Assembly: GCF_013520985.1 (NCBI RefSeq)
Contig: NZ_JACDTY010000008.1
Span: 186,001 to 250,000 of the forward strand
From: Mesorhizobium neociceri
GTDB lineage: Bacteria > Pseudomonadota > Alphaproteobacteria > Rhizobiales > Rhizobiaceae
Direction: 5' to 3'
Length of the DNA: 64,000 nt
How positions within the stretch are numbered: position 1 is the first letter of the stretch; each line of letters opens with the position of its first letter. The notes below the pieces were generated by a model, which had not been told where the DNA came from, searched no databases, and saw only the letters and a program-made list of their open reading frames with translations. The position numbers and the translations under genes are program-made. Shown here piece by piece: positions 54,336 to 62,941 of this stretch.

Positions 54336-54748
54336 TGTTGTTTACTCCTTAAGCCACAAGACACGTAGGCTTGTTTGTCTTGAGCGCCATCAACCCGTCC
54401 GGGGGATGAAACGGATCTGGCACTCAACGGTTCCGAATGTCGTGTCAAAATGCGGCGGCAGCGAACCTGAAACTGGGTCATTCCCCGGCGCGAATGAGGC
54501 CGAAGCTTGACGTTGCATCTTCGCAACAGCGAAATGTCAGTACGTATGTGATGCTGCACTGCACTCGGCTTGGTGCAAGGAGTCCAGCGTCCTATATTGC
54601 TGACCTGCCGACCCGAATCCGGGACGGGTCCAGGCGCTGAAAAAGCCGTTTCGCCACATTCCTGCCCCAGGTGGAAACGGCATTTAACACCTGGACGCGT
54701 CACAATGTGCCGGCTAGCGGAATTGAGGCGCAGATTGAGGATTGACAG
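54336..54748. other. intergenic region between the Omp25-like gene and the SDR gene
   Basis: About 410 bases holding the divergent promoters. I see no gene. A short inverted repeat CCAGGTG / CACCTGG (54667-54694) lies 55 bases before the SDR start; its role is unknown. Confidence 0.5.
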
Positions 54749-55513
54749 ATGATCGAAGCCGCCGGAACGGCGCTGGTGACGGGCGGGGCAAGGCGGATCG
54801 GCAAGGCGATCGTCGATGATCTGGCCGCGCATGGATTTGCCGTCGCCATCCATGCCAACCGCTCGGGCGCCGAAGCCGACACACTGGCCGCTGGTATCAG
54901 GGGCGAGGGCGGCCGCGCCGCCGTGGTTGCCGCTGATCTGACCGACATGGACGCCGTTGGCGATCTTGTCGGCCGCGCCGAGGCCGCGCTCGGCCCGGTC
55001 ACGCTTCTGGTCAACAACGCGTCGCTGTTCGTTGACGACAGCGTCGAGGATTTCGACTGGGCGGCCTGGGATCGCCACTTCGCCATCCATGTGAAAACGC
55101 CGGCGCTGTTGGCGCAAAACTTCGCCCGCGCTCTGCAGCAAGGGCAGGAGGGGCTGATCGTCAACATTATCGACCAGCGCGTATGGCGGCCGACGCCACG
55201 CTATTTCTCCTATGCGCTGTCGAAGTCGGCTTTGTGGACGCAGACACAGATGCTGGCGCAAGCACTCGGCCCACGCATCCGCGTCAACGCCATCGGCCCC
55301 GGCCCGACGTTGAAGAACGCGCGCCAGGACGATGATGATTTCCAAAAGCAGGTCGATGGCCTGATCCTGAAACGCGGCCCACAATTGACCGAATTCGGCG
55401 CCACCATCCGCTATCTCTGGGATGCGCGCTCGGTGACCGGCCAGATGATCGCGCTCGACGGCGGCCAGCATCTTGCATGGCAGACGCCGGATGTGACAGG
55501 CATGGTGGAATGA
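54749..55513 (+). CDS. pteridine reductase/FolM-like SDR
   Basis: 254 residues. TGGARRIGKAI is the arginine-containing cofactor motif of pteridine reductase and FolM-type SDRs. NNASLFVDDS and YALSKSALWTQT with Tyr/Lys complete the active site. It probably reduces dihydropterin cofactors. The stop overlaps the uvrC start (ATGA), an SDR-uvrC-pgsA-moaD-moaE order seen in Rhizobiales. Confidence 0.87.
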   Translation: MIEAAGTALVTGGARRIGKAIVDDLAAHGFAVAIHANRSGAEADTLAAGIRGEGGRAAVVAADLTDMDAVGDLVGRAEAALGPVTLLVNNASLFVDDSVEDFDWAAWDRHFAIHVKTPALLAQNFARALQQGQEGLIVNIIDQRVWRPTPRYFSYALSKSALWTQTQMLAQALGPRIRVNAIGPGPTLKNARQDDDDFQKQVDGLILKRGPQLTEFGATIRYLWDARSVTGQMIALDGGQHLAWQTPDVTGMVE

Positions 55514-57573
55514 GTCCCGCAGACCAGAAACACAAGCGCGGCGCCGCCGACGATCTGCCGCCCGAAATCGACCTCGAGGATGAGGCGGCCGAGGAGATCG
55601 TCGAGCCGGAGGCCGCCAGTCCCGATGTCGCCTTCACCGCGATCGACTGGGCACCGCATGCCGGCGACGCCGACGGCATGGTCGGCGCCGAGGTCATCCA
55701 GACATTGGTCAAGCGCCTGCCCAACGCGCCCGGCGTCTACCGCATGATGAACGCCGCCGGCGATGTGCTTTATGTCGGCAAGGCGCGCAGCCTGAAGAAG
55801 CGCGTCACCAACTACGCGCAAGGCCGGTTCCATACCGCCCGCATCGGCCGCATGGTGCGCGAGACGTCGACGATGGAGTTCGTCGTCACCCGCACCGAGA
55901 TCGAAGCGCTTCTGCTTGAAGCCAATCTTATCAAGCGCTTGCGGCCGCGCTTCAATGTGCTGATGCGGGACGACAAGTCGTTCCCCTACATCCTCTTGAC
56001 CGGCGATCATGTCTCGCCCGGCATCTACAAGCATCGCGGGGCGCGCTCGCGCAAGGGCGACTATTTCGGCCCGTTCGCCTCCGCCGGCGCGGTCGGCCGC
56101 ACCATCAATTCGCTGCAGCGCGCCTTCCTGCTCAGGAGCTGCACCAACTCCTTTTACGAGAACCGCACCCGGCCGTGCCTGCTCTACCAGATCAAGCGCT
56201 GCGCCGGTCCATGCACCGGCGAAATCTCGCAGGGCGACTACGCCGAGCTGGTCAGCGAGGCGAAGGATTTTCTGTCGGGCCGCAGCCAGAAGGTGAAGAC
56301 CGAAATCTCCGCCGCCATGCAGGAGGCGTCGCAGGAGCTCGATTTCGAGCGCGCCGCCATCTATCGCGACCGACTGGCGGCGCTCTCGCATGTGCAGAGC
56401 CATCAGGGCATCAACCCGGCGACGGTCGACGAGGCCGATGTCTTCGCCATCCATCAGGAGGGCGGCCAGGTCTGCATCCAGGTGTTCTTCTTCCGCACCG
56501 GCCAGAACTGGGGCAATCGCGCCTATTTCCCCAAGGCTGATCCGGCACTGGAGGGGTCGGAGGTACTGGGCTCGTTCCTGGCGCAGTTCTATGACGACAA
56601 GCCGACGCCACGGAACATTCTTTTGTCGCGAGGCGTCCAGGATCAGGAACTGCTGGCCGAGGCGCTGTCCACCCGCGCCGGCCGCAAAGTGTCGATCTCG
56701 GTGCCGCAGCGCGGCGAAAAGAAGGATCTGACTGACAACGCGCTGCAGAACGCGCGCGAAGCGCTCGGCCGACGGCTGGCTGAAACCTCGACGCAAGGGC
56801 GTCTGCTCGCCGGCTTTGCCGAGACGTTCGGCTTGGCGAAGCCGCCCGTGCGCATCGAGGTCTACGACAATTCGCACATTATGGGCACCAACGCCGTCGG
56901 CGCCATGGTCGTCGCCGGGCCGGAAGGCTTCGTGAAGAACCAGTACCGGAAATTCAACATCCGCTCGACCGAGATCACGCCCGGCGACGATTTCGGCATG
57001 ATGCGCGAGGTGATGGAGCGGCGCTTTTCAAGGCTGCTCAAGGAACATGGCGATGTCGCCGTTGCCGACGACGCGGCGGTGGGCGACGACATCGAAGAAG
57101 ACATTTCCGGCAGCTTTCCGGCCTGGCCCGATGTCATCCTGATCGATGGCGGCCAGGGTCAGATGAGTGCGGTGCGAAAGATCCTCGCCGATCTCGGCAT
57201 CGAGGACCGCGTCGTGGCGATCGGCATCGCCAAAGGGCAGGACCGCGACGCCGGCCGCGAGCGTTTCTTCGTCAGGGGCAGGGACTCGTTTTCGTTGCCC
57301 GTCCGCGATCCCGTGCTGTATTTCGTCCAGCGGCTGCGCGACGAGGTCCATCGCTTCGCCATCGGTTCGCACCGCGCGCGGCGCAAGAAGGAGCTAGTCA
57401 AGAGTCCGCTCGACGAGATCGCCGGCATCGGTCCCGGCCGCAAGCGGGCGCTGCTGCTGGCCTTCGGCACCGCCAAGGCGGTCAGCCGCGCGGCAGTCGA
57501 GGATCTGGTCAAGGTCGACGGCATTTCCGAGCAGGTGGCGAAATTGGTCTACAACCATTTCCACGAGAGCTGA
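55510..57573 (+). CDS. uvrC: UvrABC system protein C
   Basis: 687 residues. It makes the dual incisions of nucleotide excision repair. An acidic N-terminal extension (~1-55) precedes the GIY-YIG nuclease (PGVYRMMNAAGDVLYVGKARS), the Cys-rich YQIKRCAGPCTGEIS, a UVR motif, the RNase H-like C-terminal nuclease (EVYDNSHIMGTNAVGAM, VILIDGGQGQMSAV) and helix-hairpin-helix motifs ending IAGIGPGRKRALLLAFG. The start at 55510 overlaps the SDR stop. The TGA stop is also the first three bases of a dispersed repeat. Confidence 0.97.
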   Translation: MSPADQKHKRGAADDLPPEIDLEDEAAEEIVEPEAASPDVAFTAIDWAPHAGDADGMVGAEVIQTLVKRLPNAPGVYRMMNAAGDVLYVGKARSLKKRVTNYAQGRFHTARIGRMVRETSTMEFVVTRTEIEALLLEANLIKRLRPRFNVLMRDDKSFPYILLTGDHVSPGIYKHRGARSRKGDYFGPFASAGAVGRTINSLQRAFLLRSCTNSFYENRTRPCLLYQIKRCAGPCTGEISQGDYAELVSEAKDFLSGRSQKVKTEISAAMQEASQELDFERAAIYRDRLAALSHVQSHQGINPATVDEADVFAIHQEGGQVCIQVFFFRTGQNWGNRAYFPKADPALEGSEVLGSFLAQFYDDKPTPRNILLSRGVQDQELLAEALSTRAGRKVSISVPQRGEKKDLTDNALQNAREALGRRLAETSTQGRLLAGFAETFGLAKPPVRIEVYDNSHIMGTNAVGAMVVAGPEGFVKNQYRKFNIRSTEITPGDDFGMMREVMERRFSRLLKEHGDVAVADDAAVGDDIEEDISGSFPAWPDVILIDGGQGQMSAVRKILADLGIEDRVVAIGIAKGQDRDAGRERFFVRGRDSFSLPVRDPVLYFVQRLRDEVHRFAIGSHRARRKKELVKSPLDEIAGIGPGRKRALLLAFGTAKAVSRAAVEDLVKVDGISEQVAKLVYNHFHES

Positions 57574-57623
57574 CGCATGTCGCCCAAAAGTGTGGAGCGG
57601 TTTTGGGACAACGACATGCGTCA
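57571..57623 (+). repeat. ~50-bp dispersed palindromic repeat, copy 4
   Basis: Best-preserved copy: perfect 12-bp ends TGACGCATGTCG / CGACATGCGTCA enclosing AAAAGTG.GGAGCGGTTTTGGGA. The first TGA is the uvrC stop codon. The hairpin could also end or stabilise the uvrC transcript. Confidence 0.85.
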
Positions 57624-57730
57624 CCTCTAAGAGAGACCAGGCTATTTTCGTCTGGCCAATCGAATCTCGGCTGTTGACCCCCTACATCCGGTTCTGATTT
57701 GAGTACGCAGGCAGAAAGAGTCCCTGAGAT

Positions 57731-58327
57731 ATGGCCAAGCGCGCGTTCAACCTGCCCAATATGCTCACCTACGCCCGCATCGTCGCGGTGCCGCTGGTGG
57801 TGCTGTGCTTTTTTCTTGAAGGGCATCTGAAATCGAGCGACTTCGCCCGCTGGTCGGCGCTGATCATCTTCCTGCTGGCCTCGATCACCGATTATCTCGA
57901 CGGCTATCTGGCACGCGCCTGGCAGCAGACCTCCAACATCGGCAAGATGCTCGATCCGATAGCCGACAAACTGCTGGTCGCCACCTGCCTGCTGCTGCTC
58001 GCCGCCGACACCGACCGCCACGCCGGCATTGCCGGTTGGTCGCTGTGGGCGGCGATCATTATCCTGTGCCGCGAGATCCTGGTTTCGGGCCTGCGCGAAT
58101 ATCTGGCGGCGCTAAAGGTGTCGGTCCCGGTGACTCAGCTCGCCAAATGGAAGACCGCCATCCAGATGGTCGCCATCGCCTTCCTGCTCGCCGGCCCCGC
58201 CGGCGACAAGATCTTCCCGCTGACCACGCAGACCGGGCTGGTGCTGCTGTGGATCGCCGCACTGGTCACGCTCTACACCGGCTACGACTATTTTCGCGCC
58301 GGCCTCAAGCACATCATGGACGAGTGA
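57731..58327 (+). CDS. pgsA: CDP-diacylglycerol-glycerol-3-phosphate 3-phosphatidyltransferase
   Basis: 198 residues, five to six membrane helices. The CDP-alcohol phosphotransferase motif is complete in DGYLARAWQQTSNIG followed by KMLDPIADKLL. It makes phosphatidylglycerol phosphate, the precursor of phosphatidylglycerol, which the LtaS-like enzymes in this window would use as donor. Start follows the uvrC repeat by ~100 bases. Confidence 0.95.
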   Translation: MAKRAFNLPNMLTYARIVAVPLVVLCFFLEGHLKSSDFARWSALIIFLLASITDYLDGYLARAWQQTSNIGKMLDPIADKLLVATCLLLLAADTDRHAGIAGWSLWAAIIILCREILVSGLREYLAALKVSVPVTQLAKWKTAIQMVAIAFLLAGPAGDKIFPLTTQTGLVLLWIAALVTLYTGYDYFRAGLKHIMDE

Positions 58328-58328
58328 G

Positions 58329-58583
58329 ATGACGAAGCTCATCTATTTTGCCTGGGTGCGCGAACGGATCGGCAAGCCTGAGGAAGACGTCGAACTGCCC
58401 ACCGGCATCGAGACGGTGGCCGATCTCCTGCGCTGGCTGAAATCGCGCGGCGAGGAGTATGAGCACGCGCTGCAATATCCCGATGTGATCCGCGTCGCCA
58501 TCAACCAGGAACATGTCGAGCATCGCGAGAAGATATCCGGCGCGCGCGAGATCGCGCTGTTTCCGCCGATGACCGGGGGCTGA
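58329..58583 (+). CDS. moaD: molybdopterin synthase small subunit
   Basis: 84 residues. Ubiquitin-like fold ending in the Gly-Gly tail PPMTGG that carries the thiocarboxylate sulfur. With MoaE it inserts the dithiolene sulfurs into molybdopterin precursor Z. It starts one base after the pgsA stop and is followed by moaE four bases later. Confidence 0.95.
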   Translation: MTKLIYFAWVRERIGKPEEDVELPTGIETVADLLRWLKSRGEEYEHALQYPDVIRVAINQEHVEHREKISGAREIALFPPMTGG

Positions 58584-58587
58584 CACC

Positions 58588-59070
58588 ATGTCCGGCGCGC
58601 CGACGGTGCGCATCCAGCGCGAAGATTTCGACGTCGCCGCCGAGATCGCCAGGCTGACCGAAGGCCGCGCGGACATCGGCGCCGTGGTGTCCTTTTCCGG
58701 CCTCTGCCGCGACGAGCAGGGCCAGCTGTCGGCACTTGAGCTCGAACATTATCCCGGCATGGCCGAAGCCGAAATCGGCCGCATCGCCGCCGAAGCCATC
58801 GCACGCTGGCCGCTGCAAGGCCTGACCGTCATCCACCGCCACGGCAAGATAACGCCCGGCGAAAACATCGTGCTGGTGGTGGCGGCTTCCGCGCACCGGC
58901 ATGCGGCGTTCGAGGCAGCGAATTTCCTGATGGATTTCCTGAAATCACGTGCGCCTTTCTGGAAGAAAGTGCACCGCGCCGACGGCACTGACGGCGGCTG
59001 GGTCGAGGCCAAGGAGATCGACGACAAAGCCGCTGGCCGCTGGAAGAAGGCTGCGCGGAAACGAACTTGA
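58588..59070 (+). CDS. moaE: molybdopterin synthase large subunit
   Basis: 160 residues. Typical MoaE residues are AVVSFSGLCRDEQGQ, LELEHYPGMAEAEI, VIHRHGKITPGENIVLV, and APFWKKVHRADGT with catalytic Lys and the WVEAKEIDDKA tail. The last part of this gene is duplicated as a 40-bp near-identical sequence at 61842, on the other side of the bufferin operon. Confidence 0.95.
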   Translation: MSGAPTVRIQREDFDVAAEIARLTEGRADIGAVVSFSGLCRDEQGQLSALELEHYPGMAEAEIGRIAAEAIARWPLQGLTVIHRHGKITPGENIVLVVAASAHRHAAFEAANFLMDFLKSRAPFWKKVHRADGTDGGWVEAKEIDDKAAGRWKKAARKRT

Positions 59071-59128
59071 GCCTTCGCGTCGCCGCAGAGGTTTACCTTC
59101 GCCCCTTCGCGCGGAAGAGGTGGTCAGT

Positions 59129-59623
59129 TCAGCCTTTATGAGTCCCGATCCAGTGATCGAGCGAAATCCGGCCGGGTCCCCACGCCATGATGCCAAGCGC
59201 CATCGCCGCCCAGGTGATGTGCAGTGGCCAGCCGTCAGGCACAGTGACTTCTATGACCAGTGTCATCAGCAGCAGCCCGAAGGACGCCAGCCGTGTCGCC
59301 AGGCCGAGAACAAGGAGAATCGGCAGCAGGATTTCCGCCGACCCTGACGCGAACGCCACCAGCCCGGGTGCGGGAAAATCGTAAGGTCCGCCAGGCAGAT
59401 GCAGCTTGAACTCCGAACTGAAGAGCAGCACCGCGACATCGTTCAGCTGCAGGAAGCCGTCCCATTTGTTGATGCCTGACCGCCAGAACGGGACGGCGAG
59501 GGCGCAGCGCAGGACAAGCTGGGTCAGCGACGGCGTAGCAATTGTGCGCAGGGCGACGTTCACTGTCTCGACGATCCCTCCTGTCCCGGCATCACCGCTC
59601 GCGTTCCGCCTGTCGCTCATCAT
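59129..59623 (-). CDS. DoxX-family membrane protein (bufferin operon)
   Basis: 164 residues. After a short hydrophilic leader there are four hydrophobic helices of the DoxX type, with RCALAVPFWRSGINKWDGF and ILLPILLVLGLATRLASFG. DoxX genes regularly accompany bufferin operons; the protein may handle electrons or sulfur at the membrane, but no activity is established. ATG at 59623 is preferred because AGGAAGG lies five bases upstream; a GTG two codons earlier would overlap the BufC stop. Confidence 0.85.
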   Translation of the reverse strand: MMSDRRNASGDAGTGGIVETVNVALRTIATPSLTQLVLRCALAVPFWRSGINKWDGFLQLNDVAVLLFSSEFKLHLPGGPYDFPAPGLVAFASGSAEILLPILLVLGLATRLASFGLLLMTLVIEVTVPDGWPLHITWAAMALGIMAWGPGRISLDHWIGTHKG

Positions 59624-59625
59624 GC

Positions 59626-60426
59626 TCACCTTCCTGGGGGTGCCGCTGTGAAGGCGCCCGCTTGCAGCACGCCGGCAATGTTCGCGGAAATATCGAATTC
59701 GCTGCTCTCCGCAAATGCTGCCGCCGCCGCCGCGCCGAGCGCCTCACCCGAGATCAGATGCGCGATAAACACTGCGCCGCCAGGCGGCAAGTGGCGAACG
59801 AAGACCTCGAGGCCGGGCCGCGTGACCAGCGCATCTTCAGGATCGACCGCCTCGATCCGCCCGACGGGAGCGTTGCTCCGGTTTGCTGCGAGGATGGTGA
59901 CTGCCGGGAAACGGGAGCGCACGATTCGCGTTGCCGGGTGCGGCTCAAAGACGGCATCGGCCAGTCGTTCGGGCGGGGTCGATGCCAGTGTTGCGGAAGC
60001 CAACGGCTCTGCGTCGGCAGCATGATATGCGTCCAGCCAGGCCCGCTCGATCCGTGCGACGTCGGCGAGCCACGGCATCGGCTGTGCGTATTCGTAGCGC
60101 CCGATGAAATCGGGAAAGTCGCGGCCGTATTCGAATAGAAGTGGCGAGGTAGGCGGAGTTTCGCGGATATGGAAGCGAGCCATGGCGCGAAAGAAGTCCG
60201 GGCCAGTGATGCGCAGCGTCGCTGGAAAGTTGGCGGCCAGCGCATCGATCAGGCTGACCGTGACGTTGTTGCGATAGACGGCATATCGCTTGACCGCAAC
60301 CTTCCCGTTCGGCCCCGAAACGGCGTCGGGCGGGGCACGGTCAGGATCGAGCAGGCCGGCGGTGAATGCCGCGGCGTACTCAAACCTGCGACCGAGATAG
60401 CCCGACTGGAGCTCATCCTGCGGCAT
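59626..60426 (-). CDS. bufC: DUF2063 protein, bufferin partner BufC
   Basis: 266 residues starting MPQDELQSGYLGRRFEYAAA. The N-terminal part (~10-100) is DUF2063, with VKRYAVYRNNVTVSLIDALA and FPATLRITGPDFF. Family members bring the precursor to the MNIO enzyme. The start at 60426 overlaps bufB by 14 bases; the frame continues upstream only inside bufB. The C-terminal region contains HPATRIVRSRFP and ends in AAPPGR. Confidence 0.88.
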   Translation of the reverse strand: MPQDELQSGYLGRRFEYAAAFTAGLLDPDRAPPDAVSGPNGKVAVKRYAVYRNNVTVSLIDALAANFPATLRITGPDFFRAMARFHIRETPPTSPLLFEYGRDFPDFIGRYEYAQPMPWLADVARIERAWLDAYHAADAEPLASATLASTPPERLADAVFEPHPATRIVRSRFPAVTILAANRSNAPVGRIEAVDPEDALVTRPGLEVFVRHLPPGGAVFIAHLISGEALGAAAAAAFAESSEFDISANIAGVLQAGAFTAAPPGR

Positions 60427-61336
60427 GGGCTTTTCCGAGCATTTGGCTGGCATGGCGGTCGAGGATCGCTTGGGCGGCGTCGGCCTCCGCCTTGAGTACC
60501 GGCCAGTCGGGAATATTGCTGTCCCATTCGATGAGCGCCGGGAGCGGCCCGCAACTGCCGATGATAATATCGAAGAGCTTCCAGACCGCGCCGGCGACCG
60601 GGCCGTCATGGCTGTCAATGAGCAGCAGATCGCCCTCGTCGTCCTCTTGCTTGGCATGGCCGGCCAGGTGGATTTCGCCGACATGTTCGAGTGGGAAATC
60701 CGCGAGGTAGGAAAGGGCTGAATAGCGGTGATTGGTGGCCGAAACGAAAACGTTGTTGACGTCGAGTAGCAGGCCGCAACCGGTACGCTGCACCAGCGCA
60801 CGGATGAAATCCGTCTCGCTCATCGTTGATTCCAGGAAAAGGACGTAGGTCGAAGGGTTCTCGAGCAGGATCGGGCGGCCGATCGCCTCTTGCACTTCGT
60901 CGATGTGATCCGCAACGCGTGAAACCGTTGCCGGTGTGTAGGGCAGCGGAAGCAGGTCGTTGTAGTAGGTACTGTCGTGGGTCGACCAAGCTAGATGCTC
61001 GGAAACGAGCGCCGGCTCATAGCGCTCGACGAGCGCCTTGAAACGACCGAGGTGCACTTTGTCGAGCGGCTGCGGTCCGCCGATCGACATGCACACCCCG
61101 TGCAGTGAAACAGGATAGTCGTGGCGGATCTTGGTCAGAGCGTCGTGCGGCGGGCCGCCGGCGCCCATATAGTTTTCGGCATGGACCTCGAAGAAACCGC
61201 CGTTTGGCTGGTTGGCGAGGATTGCTGGTAGATGTTCGTGCTTGAAGCTGGTGCCGACAAGACCAAGGACCGGAAGTGCCGGAAAGCGTGAGGTTTTCGA
61301 TATGCGGGATGCCAGGTGGGTGGCCAGTCCGTTCAT
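60413..61336 (-). CDS. bufB: MNIO-family (DUF692) enzyme, bufferin maturase BufB
   Basis: 307 residues. The TIM-barrel MNIO family uses two or three iron ions bound by His, Asp and Glu. Visible ligand-bearing stretches are FFEVHAENYM, SLHGVCMSIGG, LVSEHLAWSTHD, LLENPSTYV, LLLDVNNVFVSA, HLAGHAKQED, DSHDGPV and ALIEWDSNIP. Bufferin maturases convert core cysteines of BufA into copper-binding thiooxazoles. The position directly after bufA in the same direction fits. Confidence 0.93.
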   Translation of the reverse strand: MNGLATHLASRISKTSRFPALPVLGLVGTSFKHEHLPAILANQPNGGFFEVHAENYMGAGGPPHDALTKIRHDYPVSLHGVCMSIGGPQPLDKVHLGRFKALVERYEPALVSEHLAWSTHDSTYYNDLLPLPYTPATVSRVADHIDEVQEAIGRPILLENPSTYVLFLESTMSETDFIRALVQRTGCGLLLDVNNVFVSATNHRYSALSYLADFPLEHVGEIHLAGHAKQEDDEGDLLLIDSHDGPVAGAVWKLFDIIIGSCGPLPALIEWDSNIPDWPVLKAEADAAQAILDRHASQMLGKAHAAG

Positions 61337-61369
61337 CTTTCCCTCCGCTTTCCGGGCAGGTTGCGTTGC

Positions 61370-61693
61370 TTATGACGGGATGTCGCGGGCCAACTCCGTG
61401 GACGAGCCTTTGCGGCCGTCCGGCAGATTCATCGTCGTGCAGGTGCCGCCGTCGACAAACTTCCAGGCGTTGCCCTGATAATCAACAGTCGACGTGCCTT
61501 GGCATGTGGTTCCCGCACCTGCCTTGCAGTCGTTCTGTCCCTTCAGGGCGACGCCAAAGCACTTCTCCTTGCCGGCATCCATCGCCGCCTTGACCTGTGC
61601 CTCGGTCAGCGGCGCGGCCGTCGCAAAAGAAGCAAGAGCCGTGGCAACAGCGCTGGCCAGTAAGGCGGCGCTCACGGTTGATCTCATTGACAT
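61370..61693 (-). CDS. bufA: DUF2282 precursor peptide, bufferin BufA
   Basis: 107 residues. Signal peptide RSTVSAALLASAVATALASF, cut near TAAPL. The mature core contains four cysteines, Cys45 (KEKCFGVA), Cys56 (NDCKAG), Cys64 (TTCQGTS) and Cys85 (GGTCTTM), in the arrangement of DUF2282 bufferins. The outer or central pair would be modified by BufB. GGAGGTG precedes the ATG. First gene of the operon bufA-bufB-bufC-doxX; bufferins chelate copper in the periplasm. Confidence 0.9.
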   Translation of the reverse strand: MSMRSTVSAALLASAVATALASFATAAPLTEAQVKAAMDAGKEKCFGVALKGQNDCKAGAGTTCQGTSTVDYQGNAWKFVDGGTCTTMNLPDGRKGSSTELARDIPS

Positions 61694-61841
61694 GATTCAC
61701 CTCCGATTGGGTTGTTGAACACGCCCTTCCTCAAGCGCGCATTGGTCAGTTCGGCCAGGAGGTGGGCTGCGTTACCTCTGCTTGGGAACACGACTTCGTG
61801 ATCGCCCTGTAGCTTGGCCCCAGCCAGACCTTGCCGCCCAC

Positions 61842-61895
61842 GCCAAGGAGATCGACGACAAGGCTGCCAGCCGCTGGAAGACACCGTCCAAATAA
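61842..61895 (+). pseudogene. fragment resembling the 3' end of moaE
   Basis: 61842-61881 matches 59008-59047 in moaE in 36 of 40 bases, same orientation. Three of the four differences are silent. The reading here, AKEIDDKAASRWKTPSK then TAA, copies the MoaE C-terminus AKEIDDKAAGRWKK; upstream of it the similarity stops. It is a remnant, not a working gene. Confidence 0.75.
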
Positions 61896-61974
61896 ACTCT
61901 CCCGCAGCCATTCATTGACCGCAATCCTTTGGCCAATTTGCTGTCATCGGTCAGCCTGGACAAGGGAGAAGGTC

Positions 61975-62742
61975 ATGCTGGACAGGATCGCCGAATTCCT
62001 CATCTTCGGCTTCGTGCCGCTGGTCGTCGGCATGCTGGCGGTGCCGGAAATGTCCAATGCCGCCGAAAAGACCCTGAAGGGCGAAGTGATGTACCGCGAG
62101 CGTATCGCGTTGCCGCCCAACGCCGTGCTTTCGGTACAGCTTGCCGATGTGTCGCTTGCCGATGTGCCGGCCACAATCGTCGGCGAACGCAAGGTGGCGC
62201 CGGCCGGCCAGGTGCCCATCAAGTTCGAGATCGGCTTCGATCCGCAGGTGATAAGGCCTGGCATGATCTATGCGTTGCGGGCGCGCATCACCGCCGACGA
62301 CAAGTTGCTGTTCGTCACCGATGTGAGCTATCTCGTCGATCCGCTGAGCGATGCTCCGCAGACCATCGTGCTGAAAATGGTGGCGCCAAGCGACAAGCCG
62401 ACCTCGGCCTCGGTGTTCGATCAGAGCTGGCTGGTCGAATATATCGACGGTATCGGTGTGATCGTGCAACCGAAGGCGACGTTCCGGGTCAGCGAAGCCG
62501 GCAAGGCCGGCGGCAGCGGCCCCTGCAACACCTATTTCGCCACCGTCAAGGTCGAGGGCTCGACGATCGCCATCAGCGACATCGGCTCGACCTACAAGGC
62601 ATGCGCGCCGGAGGTGATGGCTGAAGAGAAGGCGCTATTCGACGCGCTGACCAGGGCGGCGTCCTATCATGTTGAAGCCGGCAAGCTCACCATCGCCGAC
62701 AAGGGCGGCAAGAACATATTGCGCTTCAACGCGGCAAGCTGA
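61975..62742 (+). CDS. YbaY-like plus META-domain secreted protein
   Basis: 255 residues starting MLDRIAEFLIFGFVPLVVGM, a probable signal peptide ending near SNAAE. Residues ~30-140 are a YbaY/YscW-type domain (GEVMYRERIALPPNAVLSVQ, VPIKFEIGFDPQVI, YALRARI). Residues ~150-255 are META/HslJ-like with SWLVEYIDG, GSGPCNTYFATVKVEG and TYKACAPEVM, including a Cys pair. Both domains occur in proteins for envelope stress; the role is otherwise unknown. ATG at 61975 is chosen over an earlier in-frame ATG lying within the moaE fragment. Confidence 0.8.
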   Translation: MLDRIAEFLIFGFVPLVVGMLAVPEMSNAAEKTLKGEVMYRERIALPPNAVLSVQLADVSLADVPATIVGERKVAPAGQVPIKFEIGFDPQVIRPGMIYALRARITADDKLLFVTDVSYLVDPLSDAPQTIVLKMVAPSDKPTSASVFDQSWLVEYIDGIGVIVQPKATFRVSEAGKAGGSGPCNTYFATVKVEGSTIAISDIGSTYKACAPEVMAEEKALFDALTRAASYHVEAGKLTIADKGGKNILRFNAAS

Positions 62743-62941
62743 CGTCGACGGACCGGGCGTGGCGGCGGTGCGGGAATCGTCGTCGCGACTCTCCGACCCG
62801 GATTTCGCGACAGCCGGGAATAGTCCGGCCGCGCGAAGCGTTAACTTTCCATATGGCGGGTAGGCAAAAGGGACATGTCCCTTCACTGAAGCCGCCAGAC
62901 CGAATGCGGGTCGATCTGGCCACTCAAAAAGGAGTCCAGAT

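Noticed and set aside
60427..60801. Longer bufC frame reaching into bufB
   Set aside because: It is the other frame of bufB codons; BufC family similarity starts at 60426.
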